64,000 nucleotides of DNA from Paenibacillus oryzisoli (GTDB lineage: Bacteria; Bacillota; Bacilli; Paenibacillales; NBRC-103111): the NCBI RefSeq assembly GCF_001653565.1, contig NZ_LYPB01000047.1, positions 1 to 64,000 on the forward strand. The letters run 5' to 3'. A model generated the notes under the pieces. It did not search any database. It worked only from the letters and a program-made list of their open reading frames with translations, and was not told the DNA's origin. The position numbers and the translations under genes are program-made. Below are positions 1 to 8,800 of the stretch, piece after piece (within the stretch, counting starts at the first letter, position 1; every line of letters starts with the position of its first letter).

Positions 1-192
1 CTGCATAATTTTAAAAAATGAATGCTTAGGCCACGTAAGAACTCTAACCAATTTTTCAATTTGAATTGTGAAATCGACTCGAAAATCCAGTTATTCGCAT
101 GGGCAGGCGGCCTGGGGTTGGCGCCGATGGGTATGACATGGGCATCATGAACACCAATAGTACCAACTTCAACTACTTCTACTAATCCTGTT

Positions 193-465
193 ACTCCTGC
201 TACTTCTACTACTATTGCTACTTCTAATACTCCTGTTACTATCACTACTATTGCTACTTCTGATACTCCTGCTACTATCGCTACTATTGCTACTTCTAAT
301 ACTCCTGCTACTATCGCTACTATTGCTACTTCTAATACTCCTGTTACTATCGCTACTATTACTACTTCTAATACTCCTGCTACTATCGCTACTATCACTA
401 CTTCTAATACTCCTGCTACTATCACTACTATTGCTACTTCTGATACTCCTGCTACTCTTTCTACT
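193..465 (+). repeat. 36-bp tandem repeat, about 7 units
   Basis: Seven consecutive 36-bp units start at 193, 229, 265, 301, 337, 373 and 409, and a partial unit follows from 445. Read from 181 each unit is a 12-residue Thr-rich repeat close to TPATIATIATSN. This frame stays open from 151 to the stop at 571 but has no ATG. Upstream, the same frame is closed by TGA at 148. A leucine-rich reading in another frame is an artefact of the repeat. It could be the 3' part of a broken surface or spore-coat type gene, or non-coding satellite DNA; I see no proof of expression. Confidence 0.85.
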
Positions 466-517
466 TCAAAAGTAACAGTAACAGTAAAGCCTAACCCCAA
501 AACAAACCTAAACGAAC

Positions 518-560
518 AAAGGGAGCAGTTACGCCTAATCAGCGCAACCGCTCCCTCTTT
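518..560. terminator. hairpin terminator after the GNAT gene
   Basis: An inverted repeat pairs AAAGGGAGC with GCTCCCTCTTT and has a second paired block inside (GTTACGC with GCGCAAC). It lies just past the stop of the leftward acetyltransferase gene. T/A tracts on both sides allow bidirectional use. Confidence 0.7.
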
Positions 561-570
561 AACTTCTACC

Positions 571-1539
571 TTATAGATCCTTGGCGTATCTCGCATAGCA
601 CTTCCAACTTTGATAACCCAGCTTTCCGTAGAATTCTACGTAGGGTGTCGTGTCAATGACCACATGGCGAACGTCACGCTGCAACAGGTAATGAATCGCT
701 GCTTGCACAATTGAGATCCCGTACTTATATCCTCGAAAGCTCTCATCGATGCCTAGAGGACCAATACCGCCCAATTCCCCCTCGAAGAGCGGCGACCAGT
801 AAATGTTCTGCGCTAACAAAGGTGACTGTGCATCGTTCATCCTGCAAAACCCAATAATCGAGCCTTCTTTCTCCAGTATCACGAATTCCCTGCCCGTACC
901 CCCGCGTTCCCAATAGTCGCGATGCTGATAATCCCATGCGCCAGGAAAGCAGCGGCTCATGAATGCTGTTAGACCTTCTCGATCCCCCCGATTGGCAACT
1001 CGGAATGTCGCCTCATGGACAGACGGCAACGCTACGTTGGGTTCGTCTTCGTACGCGTTCAAGAGATCGAAAGATTTCTCCAAGAAAGCGTAGTTACGCT
1101 TCTCAAACCACGCTTTCGTGTCCTCGAGTCCATCCGGAATCCCCGGAAATAGACGGCCGTGCAGATCATTACCCAGCATGATCCGCTGCGCGCCGGCGCT
1201 CTGCAGGGCTTCTTCGGCTTTGTGCAGCAAATAACTGCCGATTCCCTTATTTCTAAGCTGCGGATCTACCATCATTGCCTGGATCCACCCCATGTCCTCC
1301 CGAATTCCATAACGCGTGGTAACGTGACTAGCCATCTTGGCGATGACGAACCCAATAACTCGTCCCGACGATTGTTCTATCGCCACCAAGGATCCTTCCC
1401 TTAACCAAAGACGATCGCCAACGACATTCTGCTCCAACAGTCGAAGTCTCATCGGAAATGTGTCGGACAACTCCTTATTCCAAAGCGCCACGATATCGCT
1501 CAGATGCGACTCTTCCATCACTTCGAAAATCCAGTTCAT
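571..1539 (-). CDS. tandem GNAT-family N-acetyltransferase
   Basis: A 322-residue cytoplasmic protein with two GNAT-like halves. The N-terminal half shows the acetyl-CoA loop region around MVDPQLRNKGIGSYLL (about residues 91-106). The C-terminal half (about 175-322) has a second, more degenerate acetyltransferase core with DESFRGYKYGISIVQAA. Two-domain GNATs of this length are common in Bacilli, and only one half usually keeps acetyl-CoA binding. The start is supported by GAGGAGGAG about seven bases upstream of the ATG. It is a monocistronic leftward gene ending in a hairpin. The substrate cannot be told from sequence. Confidence 0.85.
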   Translation of the reverse strand: MNWIFEVMEESHLSDIVALWNKELSDTFPMRLRLLEQNVVGDRLWLREGSLVAIEQSSGRVIGFVIAKMASHVTTRYGIREDMGWIQAMMVDPQLRNKGIGSYLLHKAEEALQSAGAQRIMLGNDLHGRLFPGIPDGLEDTKAWFEKRNYAFLEKSFDLLNAYEDEPNVALPSVHEATFRVANRGDREGLTAFMSRCFPGAWDYQHRDYWERGGTGREFVILEKEGSIIGFCRMNDAQSPLLAQNIYWSPLFEGELGGIGPLGIDESFRGYKYGISIVQAAIHYLLQRDVRHVVIDTTPYVEFYGKLGYQSWKCYARYAKDL

Positions 1540-1734
1540 GCTGCTCCTCCTCTAGGTAACCTGTTCACACCTACATAATTAACGCAATTCGCATAGCCTT
1601 ACTGAGAAATATAGGACAACATGCCGCTCTCGCATATAAGCAAATCTTACACTTCTTTGTAAATCTATGAGAAAAACTTCTATCGAAGTCCTTCGAGGAT
1701 GAGCGACCGCGTTTTATAGGTGGTTTTATCTTAT

Positions 1735-1775
1735 GTGGTCTCAAAAAGCCCCTCCCCCACCTAAAAGGCGAGTTC
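1735..1775 (-). terminator. weak G-U rich hairpin plus T-run
   Basis: On the minus strand a GCCTTTT block can pair with GAGGGGC using several G-U pairs and is followed by TTTTTG. It lies just downstream of the leftward Gfo/Idh gene that stops at 1789. The stem is weak, so this is tentative. Confidence 0.35.
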
Positions 1776-1788
1776 AGGGCATAGCATC

Positions 1789-2874
1789 TTACTGCTTATT
1801 TGCATAAATGTGAGGATTCTGGCGTTGGCACTCCTCGATAACCCACAACTGCCTGCGCACTTGCTGAGGAGTAATTTCCAACGCTTTCCCCTCGGTAAGT
1901 GAGTCGTACAACATCAGGTACAGCTTCTCTGTCATATGCTCAAAAGAGGACTTCCCGTCTGGAATCGCAACCTCCCAGCTTTCCGTTTGCCAAGGCAACT
2001 TCTCGCTGCAATAGGCAGGCTTCCCATCCGCTTTAAATAACGGCTCTCGAATTAGCTTCTGCTCAGGCGCTTCCTCCGCTTTAAAATATTTCCACTCCAG
2101 CTTATCCCCTGTTCCATGGAGACCGCCGTTCGTTCCTTGAATGTTGAACAGTTCATGTGGAAAAGCAGAACTGGATGAAATTTCCAAGTCAATTGTAGGC
2201 CTTCCTTTTCCACGCAGAAGGAGTTTCACATAATCCTCCGCATCTCCAAAGGTATTCGTTCTATCCATGATACACATGATTTCCGGCTGTGCGTCTGCTC
2301 CGAAGAGTTGCAGAGCCTGATCCAGCGGATGCGGCCCCGTATTCATTAAACTGCCGCCATTATTGCTTTGCAGCGTTTGCCAGTCCCAACGGCGAGCAAA
2401 CCCGTTATAGCTGAAGTCGATCTGTACGATGCGACCAAGCACGCCAGATTCAATCACTTTACGCACCTGAACGAAGGCTGGCTGGTAACGGGACTGCTGG
2501 AATACAGCCAAGATAGCACCGTTTCGTTCAGACGCCTCGATGAGCTGATCGACTTCCTCCGTTGTCTTTGCCAACGGCTTCTCACATAAGACATGTAGAC
2601 CGCGGTTAAGCAAATCCAGCGAAATCGGAAAATGCTGATGGCTCGGAGAAGCATTCACGATCAAATCCAGCTCCTCTCCAGCTACCATATCCTCCCAAGA
2701 AGCATAGGCTTGGCAACCATATTCTTGTTTCGCCAGCTCTTGCCGCTCAGGAATAGAATCTGCAACCGCAGTAATTTTGTAATGCTCTGGCAATTGAACA
2801 AGTAAATTCCCGTGGATATCGCGCCCGCTGCGCCCCTGTCCAATAATACCAACCTTCACAATTTTCTTGGTCAT
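1789..2874 (-). CDS. Gfo/Idh/MocA family oxidoreductase
   Basis: A 361-residue NAD(P)-dependent sugar or polyol dehydrogenase-like protein. The Rossmann start GIIGQGRSGRDIHG (about residues 9-22) and the conserved CEKPLAKT motif (about 97-104, catalytic Lys region) define the family. The C-terminal half is the alpha/beta substrate domain. The start is supported by AGAGGT upstream of the ATG. It lies 26 bp downstream of the AraC-type regulator on the same strand and probably shares its transcript. The exact substrate is unknown. The neighbouring Nag-like genes suggest a carbohydrate or amino-sugar derivative, which is inference. Confidence 0.85.
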   Translation of the reverse strand: MTKKIVKVGIIGQGRSGRDIHGNLLVQLPEHYKITAVADSIPERQELAKQEYGCQAYASWEDMVAGEELDLIVNASPSHQHFPISLDLLNRGLHVLCEKPLAKTTEEVDQLIEASERNGAILAVFQQSRYQPAFVQVRKVIESGVLGRIVQIDFSYNGFARRWDWQTLQSNNGGSLMNTGPHPLDQALQLFGADAQPEIMCIMDRTNTFGDAEDYVKLLLRGKGRPTIDLEISSSSAFPHELFNIQGTNGGLHGTGDKLEWKYFKAEEAPEQKLIREPLFKADGKPAYCSEKLPWQTESWEVAIPDGKSSFEHMTEKLYLMLYDSLTEGKALEITPQQVRRQLWVIEECQRQNPHIYANKQ

Positions 2875-2900
2875 CGCAATTACCTCTTTCTTTCATGGGT

Positions 2901-3806
2901 TTAGGTGGTCTTGCCAAACGTTTTTTTATATTCCGTAGGCGTTATGCCTGTTCGTTTCTTGAAAGTTCGGATGAAGTGGCTGAGATGATGAAATCCGACC
3001 TGGAAGCCAATTTGTGTAATCGTATGCATATTGCGCTGAATTAACTCCATCGCTCTTTCAATGCGTACCTCATTCACATAATCGACGAAGTTCTGCCCTG
3101 TTTCTTTTTTAAAAACCGTACTAAAGTAAGCAGGCGCCATGTTCGCTAAGAAAGCTCCTTGCTCCAGCGGAATATCTTGACTGTAATTATCGTGAATATA
3201 CCGTTTTACTTCCTCGATAGGATGCTGGCTCGTCGTTGTTGATTGTACACGTTGCTTTCGCCTAGCACTGCGGTACTCGCGATCCATGATGATGAGCAGC
3301 TTGACGAGGCTCGTACATATCGCATATTCATAACCCGCTTCACGATGCTCAAATTCATCCTGAATATCTTGCAGCAGCTGCTCAACGAGCAGTTGCTTCG
3401 ACTTGGCGATATGCAGCCATGGCTGCGGCAAAGAGGATGGCTCAGACAGTTCGTCAGCATTTTGAAGTAAAGGATGCAGGGTATCCGAGAAAGGTCTCAA
3501 CTGCTCCGTCACCAAATAGGGGAGAAAATCAATCAGCACCACTTCGAACTCATGATCCTGGATTGCGCTCAAGCTGTGTTCCACCCCTGGGGTGATGATG
3601 AACATATCCCCTCTGCTAACATTCAGCGACTTACCGCGCAGCTGGTGGTTGCATAAGCCCCTGAGCACGTATGCAATCTGTGTATATTCGTGGATATGCA
3701 AGGGCTGCTTCAGCGTAAGGCTGGAGTAGCGGAATATTTTAAAAGGAAACTCCTTTTTCAGTGTGGATTTAGTTTGAAAATAGGTCATTCCCTTCTCCAT
3801 GCTCAT
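2901..3806 (-). CDS. AraC-family transcriptional regulator
   Basis: About 301 residues. The N-terminal cupin-like sensor contains HIHEYTQIAYVLRG and the PGVEHS motif. The C-terminal part has two HTH motifs of the AraC/XylS type, ending with GFHHLSHFIRTFKKRTGITPTEYK. The start was placed at the ATG of MSMEKG (3806) because GGGTGG lies at a good distance; the longer reading would need a TTG with no clear site. It lies downstream of the sugar isomerase/Gfo/NagB/NagA block and next to the second Gfo/Idh gene, so it probably senses a sugar handled by these enzymes. The effector is unknown. Confidence 0.85.
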   Translation of the reverse strand: MSMEKGMTYFQTKSTLKKEFPFKIFRYSSLTLKQPLHIHEYTQIAYVLRGLCNHQLRGKSLNVSRGDMFIITPGVEHSLSAIQDHEFEVVLIDFLPYLVTEQLRPFSDTLHPLLQNADELSEPSSLPQPWLHIAKSKQLLVEQLLQDIQDEFEHREAGYEYAICTSLVKLLIIMDREYRSARRKQRVQSTTTSQHPIEEVKRYIHDNYSQDIPLEQGAFLANMAPAYFSTVFKKETGQNFVDYVNEVRIERAMELIQRNMHTITQIGFQVGFHHLSHFIRTFKKRTGITPTEYKKTFGKTT

Positions 3807-3905
3807 ACGATTACCACCCGTCCGAAGCCATATTTCCTTCAAGCATATGTCAATTGGCAGAATAGAACAACCCTACCGTGTCGAAGCGCGGAACAGCGCT
3901 CCGGT

Positions 3906-5075
3906 TTAAATCCCACTGCTTCTATCGTAAACGAGATTGCCGGCTTTGTACGTCTTCTGCAAGGAGATACGGCCGTCATCTCGCACAGGTTCTATGAGCA
4001 CGAAATCAGCCGGAGCCCCTGCCAATAAGCCCCCTGAGACAGGTAATCCCATTAAGCGAGCGGGTCGTGTCGAAGCCATCTCCCATGCTGATGAGAACTC
4101 AACAAGACTACGTCGATTCAGATGTTCGATGCCCCACAACAACATCTGGGCCGAGCCAGCCAGCAGCCGGGGGTCAGCAGCTAAGTGAAGCTTGCCTTCT
4201 GTGGTAAGTACAACTTCTCCACCAATATGCGTCTTGTAGACGCCTGGTTCAAGACCGCTGATGGCCACGGCATCGCTAACTAGCAGCGCTTGCTCCCCTT
4301 TCACCTTCAGCACAACCTTCAGCACTTGGTCCGGCAAATGAAACCCATCTGCAATCACACAACTCCACAACGCCTCCTGTGCCAATTGCTCCCACAGGTA
4401 GTTCGGATGGCGCGGCAGCATCAGATGAGCCCCGTTTCCCAGATGCGTCGACATCCGAGCGCCTGCCGCGACGGCTTCCGCAATCTGTCCTGCGTCCGCA
4501 GCGGTGTGTCCGATGGACACGATCACCCCACTATCGACGCAGCGCTTGATGAAAGCGGCACTGTCCGGCCATTCCGGCGACAGTGTCACAATCTTGATGC
4601 GGCCGCCTGCCGCTTCCTGCCAGCGGCAGAAGAGGTCCCAATCCGGCGGCCTTACGGCATCTAGGCGATGAGCGCCGCGCGCTCCGTCATCCGGCGAAAT
4701 GAACGGGCCTTCGAGATGAATGCCCGCAATGCCTTGTTCTGTCGCCGGATCCGCTGCGCAGGCGTTTGCTATACAGCTGAGCGCGCTTGCGATCGCCTCG
4801 GGCGAGTTCGTAATAACGGTGGGGTAACTGGAGGTGACCCCTTCCCGCCATAGCTTGCGGATGATCTGACTAACCGTCTCCTCTTGCAGCGGAAGATGGT
4901 TAAAGTCTAATCCTGCATAGCCATTGATTTGGAGATCGACCAAGCCAGGGGCGACGATCGGCAGCTCTTCCGTTTGAGCAGCATCCACCTGCACCACCTC
5001 ACTGATCCGCCCATCGCGGACAGTAATCGCAACAGGCGCTCCCGTGGCATAATGGCGTGCGCGAATGGTAATCAT
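3906..5075 (-). CDS. nagA: N-acetylglucosamine-6-phosphate deacetylase-like amidohydrolase
   Basis: About 389 residues. It carries the metal-dependent amidohydrolase signatures HLEGPFISP, SIGHTAADA and VSDAV expected for NagA, which removes acetate from GlcNAc-6-P to give GlcN-6-P in the cytoplasm. The usual THLFNAM block reads THLGNGAHLMLP, so this is a divergent NagA and the substrate may differ. The ATG at 5075 follows the nagB stop after one base, which suggests translational coupling; an ATG at 5087 overlapping nagB is an alternative. The longer frame to 5168 lies inside nagB and is unlikely. Confidence 0.8.
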   Translation of the reverse strand: MITIRARHYATGAPVAITVRDGRISEVVQVDAAQTEELPIVAPGLVDLQINGYAGLDFNHLPLQEETVSQIIRKLWREGVTSSYPTVITNSPEAIASALSCIANACAADPATEQGIAGIHLEGPFISPDDGARGAHRLDAVRPPDWDLFCRWQEAAGGRIKIVTLSPEWPDSAAFIKRCVDSGVIVSIGHTAADAGQIAEAVAAGARMSTHLGNGAHLMLPRHPNYLWEQLAQEALWSCVIADGFHLPDQVLKVVLKVKGEQALLVSDAVAISGLEPGVYKTHIGGEVVLTTEGKLHLAADPRLLAGSAQMLLWGIEHLNRRSLVEFSSAWEMASTRPARLMGLPVSGGLLAGAPADFVLIEPVRDDGRISLQKTYKAGNLVYDRSSGI

Positions 5076-5076
5076 T

Positions 5077-5859
5077 TTAACGGCCATAGGAATCGCGATC
5101 CACATACATCGTGCAGTCCGGATGCTCCCGAAGAATCGTCGATGGACACTCGGTCGAGATCGCTCCATTCAATGTACGCTTGACTGCCGCATGCTTCGTT
5201 ACACCAGGGACAGAGCAGAACAGATGACTCCCCGACATGAGCGCTGGAATTGTCAGAGTTAATGCATGGGTCGGCACATCAGCCAAACTGTTGAAACACC
5301 CATCATTCACCTGCTGCTGCCGACATATTTCATCCAATTCCACACGTTTAATCAACGCTGGATCTGTGAAATCAGCAACGGGCGGGTCATTGAAAGCAAT
5401 GTGACCATTCTCGCCGATGCCGAGGCAGACGATATCAATCGGCGCTTCTTGGAGGAGTGCGCTATACCGTCTGCACTCGTCCTCTGCCCCATTCATACTA
5501 TTAATGAGATGCACAGTGCCAGGCTTCACGAGATCGAACAACCGATCTTTCAGAAAGCGCCCAAACCGCTGCGGTGCATCCTCATCAAGCCCGATATACT
5601 CATCCATGTGAAACACCGTGATCCGCGACCAGTCGATGGCTTCATCCTGAGCCAGCGTTTCGAGCATTTCATTTTGGGAAGGCGCTGCTGCGAAAATAAT
5701 ACGGATAGCCGCTTTCTCAGCAAGCAACGACTTGATTTGATTGGCTGCATCTTGCCCTGCTGCTTGCCCCAACGCTTTCCGATGCGGATATACATTAACC
5801 TTCAACGCATCAATTCGTGTCTGCCAAACTGGTTGTACTTCCACTTGTGACTCGCTCAT
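5077..5859 (-). CDS. nagB: glucosamine-6-phosphate deaminase-like protein
   Basis: A 260-residue protein of the NagB/SugarP isomerase fold, expected to convert glucosamine-6-P to fructose-6-P and ammonia. It has FHMDEYIGLDE (about residues 85-95) and the active-site block GIGENGHIAFNDPP (about 148-161). The phosphate-binding N-terminal segment reads AAAPSQNEM instead of the usual ATGSTP-like loop, a variant subgroup. The start is supported by GGAGGAGCG before the ATG. It sits between Gfo/Idh and nagA in a leftward operon, so it probably feeds an amino-sugar phosphate into glycolysis. Confidence 0.8.
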   Translation of the reverse strand: MSESQVEVQPVWQTRIDALKVNVYPHRKALGQAAGQDAANQIKSLLAEKAAIRIIFAAAPSQNEMLETLAQDEAIDWSRITVFHMDEYIGLDEDAPQRFGRFLKDRLFDLVKPGTVHLINSMNGAEDECRRYSALLQEAPIDIVCLGIGENGHIAFNDPPVADFTDPALIKRVELDEICRQQQVNDGCFNSLADVPTHALTLTIPALMSGSHLFCSVPGVTKHAAVKRTLNGAISTECPSTILREHPDCTMYVDRDSYGR

Positions 5860-5881
5860 AGAATCGCTCCTCCAATTAGTC

Positions 5882-6898
5882 TCATAAAGTCAGTTGCCGC
5901 CCTTCAGCAGCGCTCTTATAAATTTGTTCAACAAGCTGCACCGCGCGCAGCCCAGATTCTCCCGTAACCAGCGGTTCATCGCCGGCTTCGATGGAAGCCA
6001 TAACGTCCAGCAGCTGGCTTTGATGAAAATCCGACACGATGCTGCGCGGATCCGTAACGCCGCCGTAGGCACCTGCCTGAGCCCAAGTTGGCTCGCTTCG
6101 CCCCGGCACTGTCCAATGGACAATCGTCGAGCCTTCCAACTTGATCGCGCCTTTTTCCCCGTACAAGTTGATCGTTGCTGCAAAGCCTGGAGCGATGCTA
6201 GTCGATGCCATGATTGTACCGAACGCCCCATTTTTAAATTGCAAAATAGCCAATCCCAAATCCTCGGCTTCCATCACATGCGTCTGCGTAGCCACTTTGC
6301 CAAAGACGGTGTGAACGTCACCCGCGAACCATAACAGCAGATCCAAGCAATGAATCCCTTGGTTCATTAAAGCCCCGCCGTCCTCAGCAATCGTGCCGCG
6401 CCATTCTGCACTATCATAATAAGACTGGGATCGATGGAAGGGGAGTGATACCTCGACCAGCAGAAGCTTACCGAGCGCGCCTTCATCCAGTACCCGTTTA
6501 ATCGCTTGATTCTGCGCCTCAAACCGCCGCTGTGAGATGACAGAGAGTGTAACATGATTCGCTTTGGCGGCTAGCACGAGCCGCTCGGCATCGTTCACAT
6601 TCATAGAGATCGGCTTCTCTATAATCAGATGCTTGCCTGCCTTCACGACCTCCAAACCAATGGCCGCATGGCTGCCGCTTGAAGTCGTGACACAGACGAT
6701 ATCTACATCCGGTCTGGTCAAAAGCTCACGATAGTCCGCTGTCCAGGAGCAGCCTTCTCGTTCAGCAACCGCTTGCGCCTTCGCCTCCGCTCGACTCGAT
6801 ACGATGACTAGACTTGCTTCTTCGATTTGACGGATTGCCTCAATATGAAAATCAGCGACCGACCCACAACCGATAATTCCGAACCTCCAGTTAACCAA
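5882..6898 (-). CDS. Gfo/Idh/MocA family oxidoreductase
   Basis: A 338-residue NAD(P)-binding oxidoreductase. The Rossmann loop is GIIGCGSVADFHIEA (about residues 7-21) and the family motif is IIEKPISMN (about 93-101). The start is TTG at 6898 preceded by GGAGGTATAGG, which itself overlaps the end of the upstream gene two bases away, so translation is likely coupled. It is the second gene of the leftward isomerase/Gfo/NagB/NagA operon. Such isomerase-plus-oxidoreductase pairs often act on inositol-like or keto-sugar intermediates. The substrate is not predictable here. Confidence 0.85.
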   Translation of the reverse strand: MVNWRFGIIGCGSVADFHIEAIRQIEEASLVIVSSRAEAKAQAVAEREGCSWTADYRELLTRPDVDIVCVTTSSGSHAAIGLEVVKAGKHLIIEKPISMNVNDAERLVLAAKANHVTLSVISQRRFEAQNQAIKRVLDEGALGKLLLVEVSLPFHRSQSYYDSAEWRGTIAEDGGALMNQGIHCLDLLLWFAGDVHTVFGKVATQTHVMEAEDLGLAILQFKNGAFGTIMASTSIAPGFAATINLYGEKGAIKLEGSTIVHWTVPGRSEPTWAQAGAYGGVTDPRSIVSDFHQSQLLDVMASIEAGDEPLVTGESGLRAVQLVEQIYKSAAEGRQLTL

Positions 6899-6900
6899 AC

Positions 6901-7782
6901 CTATACCTCCTCAAGCAGAGCTCGAAGCGCATCCAGTGTCATTCGTGTACCCGTCAGCTGACTGCCACCCTCTGGAACAAAATGCGTTTCAATGGTATAC
7001 AATCCTGCATACCCCTCCCCTTCAAGCGCCTTAATCTGAGCCGTAATTGCCGCATCTCCTGAACCAAGAGGGACGCATTTCGGTGTTCCGTCTTGACGAA
7101 TGTAAGCATCTTTCAGATGGACATGGGCCAAAGCATTTTTCATATATTGGTACCCGCTCGGGAAAGCCTCTCTGGCGCCGTATGCTTCATTGCCTGGGTC
7201 CCAAAGCCCTCGAACAGCTGGAGAATTGATGGCAGTTACAAGTGCCGCCACCTCTTCTGCAAAACCCCCGTTACAGGAAGGTTCATTCTCTAGAAGCAGC
7301 ATCATGCCTGCCTTCACTGCGATGTCGCCTGCCCTTTTTAAATGATGAACAATCTCATCACGATGCTGCTGCGGATCCAACTCCCGCCAAAATGAGAAAA
7401 TACGGATGCGTGTTGTCCCCAGCCCTTTAGCAATTTCGATAACCCTATCCAGCTTCTCAAAATGCTCCTCTACACCTTGTTCCTTCTGCCCAAACGTGTC
7501 CCCGGATTCAACGAATCGCTTCGGATCTAGCGCGCATTTAAACAAAGGAGATGCAATAGCGGAGACATATAGTCCTCGCTCTTCAACCATTTTGCGGATA
7601 TCTACGATGAGATCGTCAGCCAATGCCGAGACATTGACACCATTTACAACTCTTACTTCAACATGTTTCAAACCTTGCTCGGCAATCCAATTCAACGCTT
7701 TCTCGAAATCCGGAGATACTTCATCCGTCAGCACGCCTAATCGATCCCAAATCAATGAATATCCTCCACCTTCGCTTGTCAT
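6901..7782 (-). CDS. sugar phosphate isomerase/epimerase, AP-endonuclease-2-like TIM barrel
   Basis: About 293 residues of the xylose-isomerase-like TIM-barrel family. Typical metal-ligand blocks are visible: LLLENEPSC (about 180-188), GLWDPGNEAYG (about 212-222) and AHVHLKDAYI (about 240-249), with YTIETHF near the end. It is the first gene of a leftward operon. The ATG at 7782 has only AGGAAA upstream. A TTG at 7755 has a stronger GGTGGAGG at good spacing and may be the true start, which would shorten the protein by nine residues. Its role is isomerisation or epimerisation of a sugar or cyclitol in the pathway of the next genes. Confidence 0.8.
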   Translation of the reverse strand: MTSEGGGYSLIWDRLGVLTDEVSPDFEKALNWIAEQGLKHVEVRVVNGVNVSALADDLIVDIRKMVEERGLYVSAIASPLFKCALDPKRFVESGDTFGQKEQGVEEHFEKLDRVIEIAKGLGTTRIRIFSFWRELDPQQHRDEIVHHLKRAGDIAVKAGMMLLLENEPSCNGGFAEEVAALVTAINSPAVRGLWDPGNEAYGAREAFPSGYQYMKNALAHVHLKDAYIRQDGTPKCVPLGSGDAAITAQIKALEGEGYAGLYTIETHFVPEGGSQLTGTRMTLDALRALLEEV

Positions 7783-8009
7783 TTTCCTAACTATACCAAG
7801 ATTGCCTGGTGGAATGTTGACGTTTCTATTGAAGTAAGTTTACATTTTTTTCGCTTTCATGCACTTGTGGTATATTAGCCCCTAAATGAAAATCACAGCC
7901 AGTAAATAAAAGGAATTTGAGTGCATATGTGGAATAGATGTATACACAGAATATGAGACTTTATAACTAGTTAAAGTAGTTCTTCATACACGAAACGGGA
8001 GGTAATTGT

Positions 8010-8246
8010 ATGAAATCAACCGGAATTGTAAGAAAAGTAGACGAGCTGGGACGTATCGTTTTGCCTATTGAGTTGCGCCGGACGCTTCATATTGAAATCG
8101 GTGACGCCATCGAGGTCTATGTGGACCCTGAGCGTATAACACTCAAGAAGTATATGCCTGCTTGTGTGTTCTGTGGTAATTTCGAGGATATGACCTATTT
8201 CAAAGGAAAGCTCGTTTGCAGTACTTGTATTGATGAGATAGCTTAA
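8010..8246 (+). CDS. AbrB-family transition-state type regulator with a C-terminal zinc knuckle
   Basis: A 78-residue protein. Residues 1-48 are a SpoVT/AbrB swapped-hairpin DNA-binding domain with the signature STGIVRKVDELGRIVLP. The tail carries CVFC and CSTC pairs (about residues 53-75) that could bind zinc or set dimer contacts, as in AbrB/Abh relatives. GGGAGGT precedes the ATG. It stands alone and divergent from the sugar operon, with two hairpins downstream. It probably acts as a global growth-phase repressor; targets are unknown. Confidence 0.85.
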   Translation: MKSTGIVRKVDELGRIVLPIELRRTLHIEIGDAIEVYVDPERITLKKYMPACVFCGNFEDMTYFKGKLVCSTCIDEIA

Positions 8247-8271
8247 TTGAAAAGCTAGGCTCAAAATAAAG

Positions 8272-8302
8272 ACTACGCCGTCCTTTGAAGGACAGTAGCG
8301 TT
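8272..8302 (+). terminator. hairpin after the abrB-like gene
   Basis: GTCC-TTTGAA-GGAC with flanking ACGC/GCGT pairs is followed by a short T-rich stretch, 25 bp after the stop codon. Confidence 0.5.
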
Positions 8303-8370
8303 TATCTAAAAATTCAGCATAATGATTAAGTAAAACTTATAAATTCTGATAGTTGAACAAAGGGCCAAGG

Positions 8371-8401
8371 GCCCTCCAGGGATTACCCTGAGGGCTTTTT
8401 G
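8371..8401 (+). terminator. strong intrinsic terminator
   Basis: A ten-pair GC-rich stem with one bulge (GCCCTCCAGGG with CCCTGAGGGC, loop ATTA) is directly followed by TTTTT on the plus strand. It is the second stop signal behind the AbrB-like gene. Confidence 0.75.
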
Positions 8402-8455
8402 TAGTGTATGGCGCAATCCCTCAAACGCCAATCTGCTGACACCCACCGCCTCGAC

Positions 8456-8597
8456 TTCCTTGCTCATTTTGATAGCCCACTCCCTCAACTACCTTGCTCA
8501 GTTCGACTCCTCCACTCCCTCAACTACGCTACTCAGTTCGACTCTCCCTACTCCCTCCGCTACCTTGCTCAGTTCGACTCTCCCTACTCCTCCGCTG
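8456..8597. repeat. 35-36 bp tandem repeat, four units
   Basis: Units begin near 8456, 8491, 8526 and 8562 and share the core GCTCAGTTCGACTC with pyrimidine-rich ends (CTCCCTACTCCCTC). No coding function is supported; it lies in a non-coding stretch between a terminator and a glycosidase gene. Confidence 0.75.
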
Positions 8598-8611
8598 CTC
8601 AAAATATATTT

Positions 8612-8800
8612 AAATGGATTTTATGTAGCTATTTTTGCGGATTTTCCCCATTCTGATCCAATAGATGGATTTCATACAGTTAATATCCTTCAGAATCGAA
8701 TAAACCACCAATTCTGTTCATATTAGCTGTATATTTTCCATTTATTCGCCTCAGCTCACGAATTACGACCATTATAACTGTACTTTTTCCATCTATTTGA
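8612..8800. repeat. dispersed 25-bp repeat, cluster 1 (four copies)
   Basis: Copies at about 8612-8635 (minus), 8660-8684 (minus), 8721-8748 (plus) and 8771-8800 (plus) match a consensus near AACTGTATATTTTCCATCTA. The same family recurs at 13601-13787. The arrangement of inverted pairs could form cruciforms. Confidence 0.7.

Noticed and set aside
193-465. CRISPR-like array
   Set aside because: Units are contiguous with no variable spacers, and no cas genes are near.
215-475. 86-residue leucine-rich frame
   Set aside because: It is the shifted reading of the 36-bp repeat, begins at TTG without a ribosome site, and the Thr-Pro frame is the longer open one.
3906-5168. Longer NagA reading from 5168
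   Set aside because: The extra N-terminus lies wholly within nagB and does not resemble NagA; the ATG at 5075 fits family and spacing.
8456-8597. CRISPR-like array of 35-bp repeats
   Set aside because: Direct tandem repeats without spacers.
8408-8726. Plus-strand frames of 82 and 88 residues
   Set aside because: They lie within tandem repeats, lack ribosome sites and match no family.
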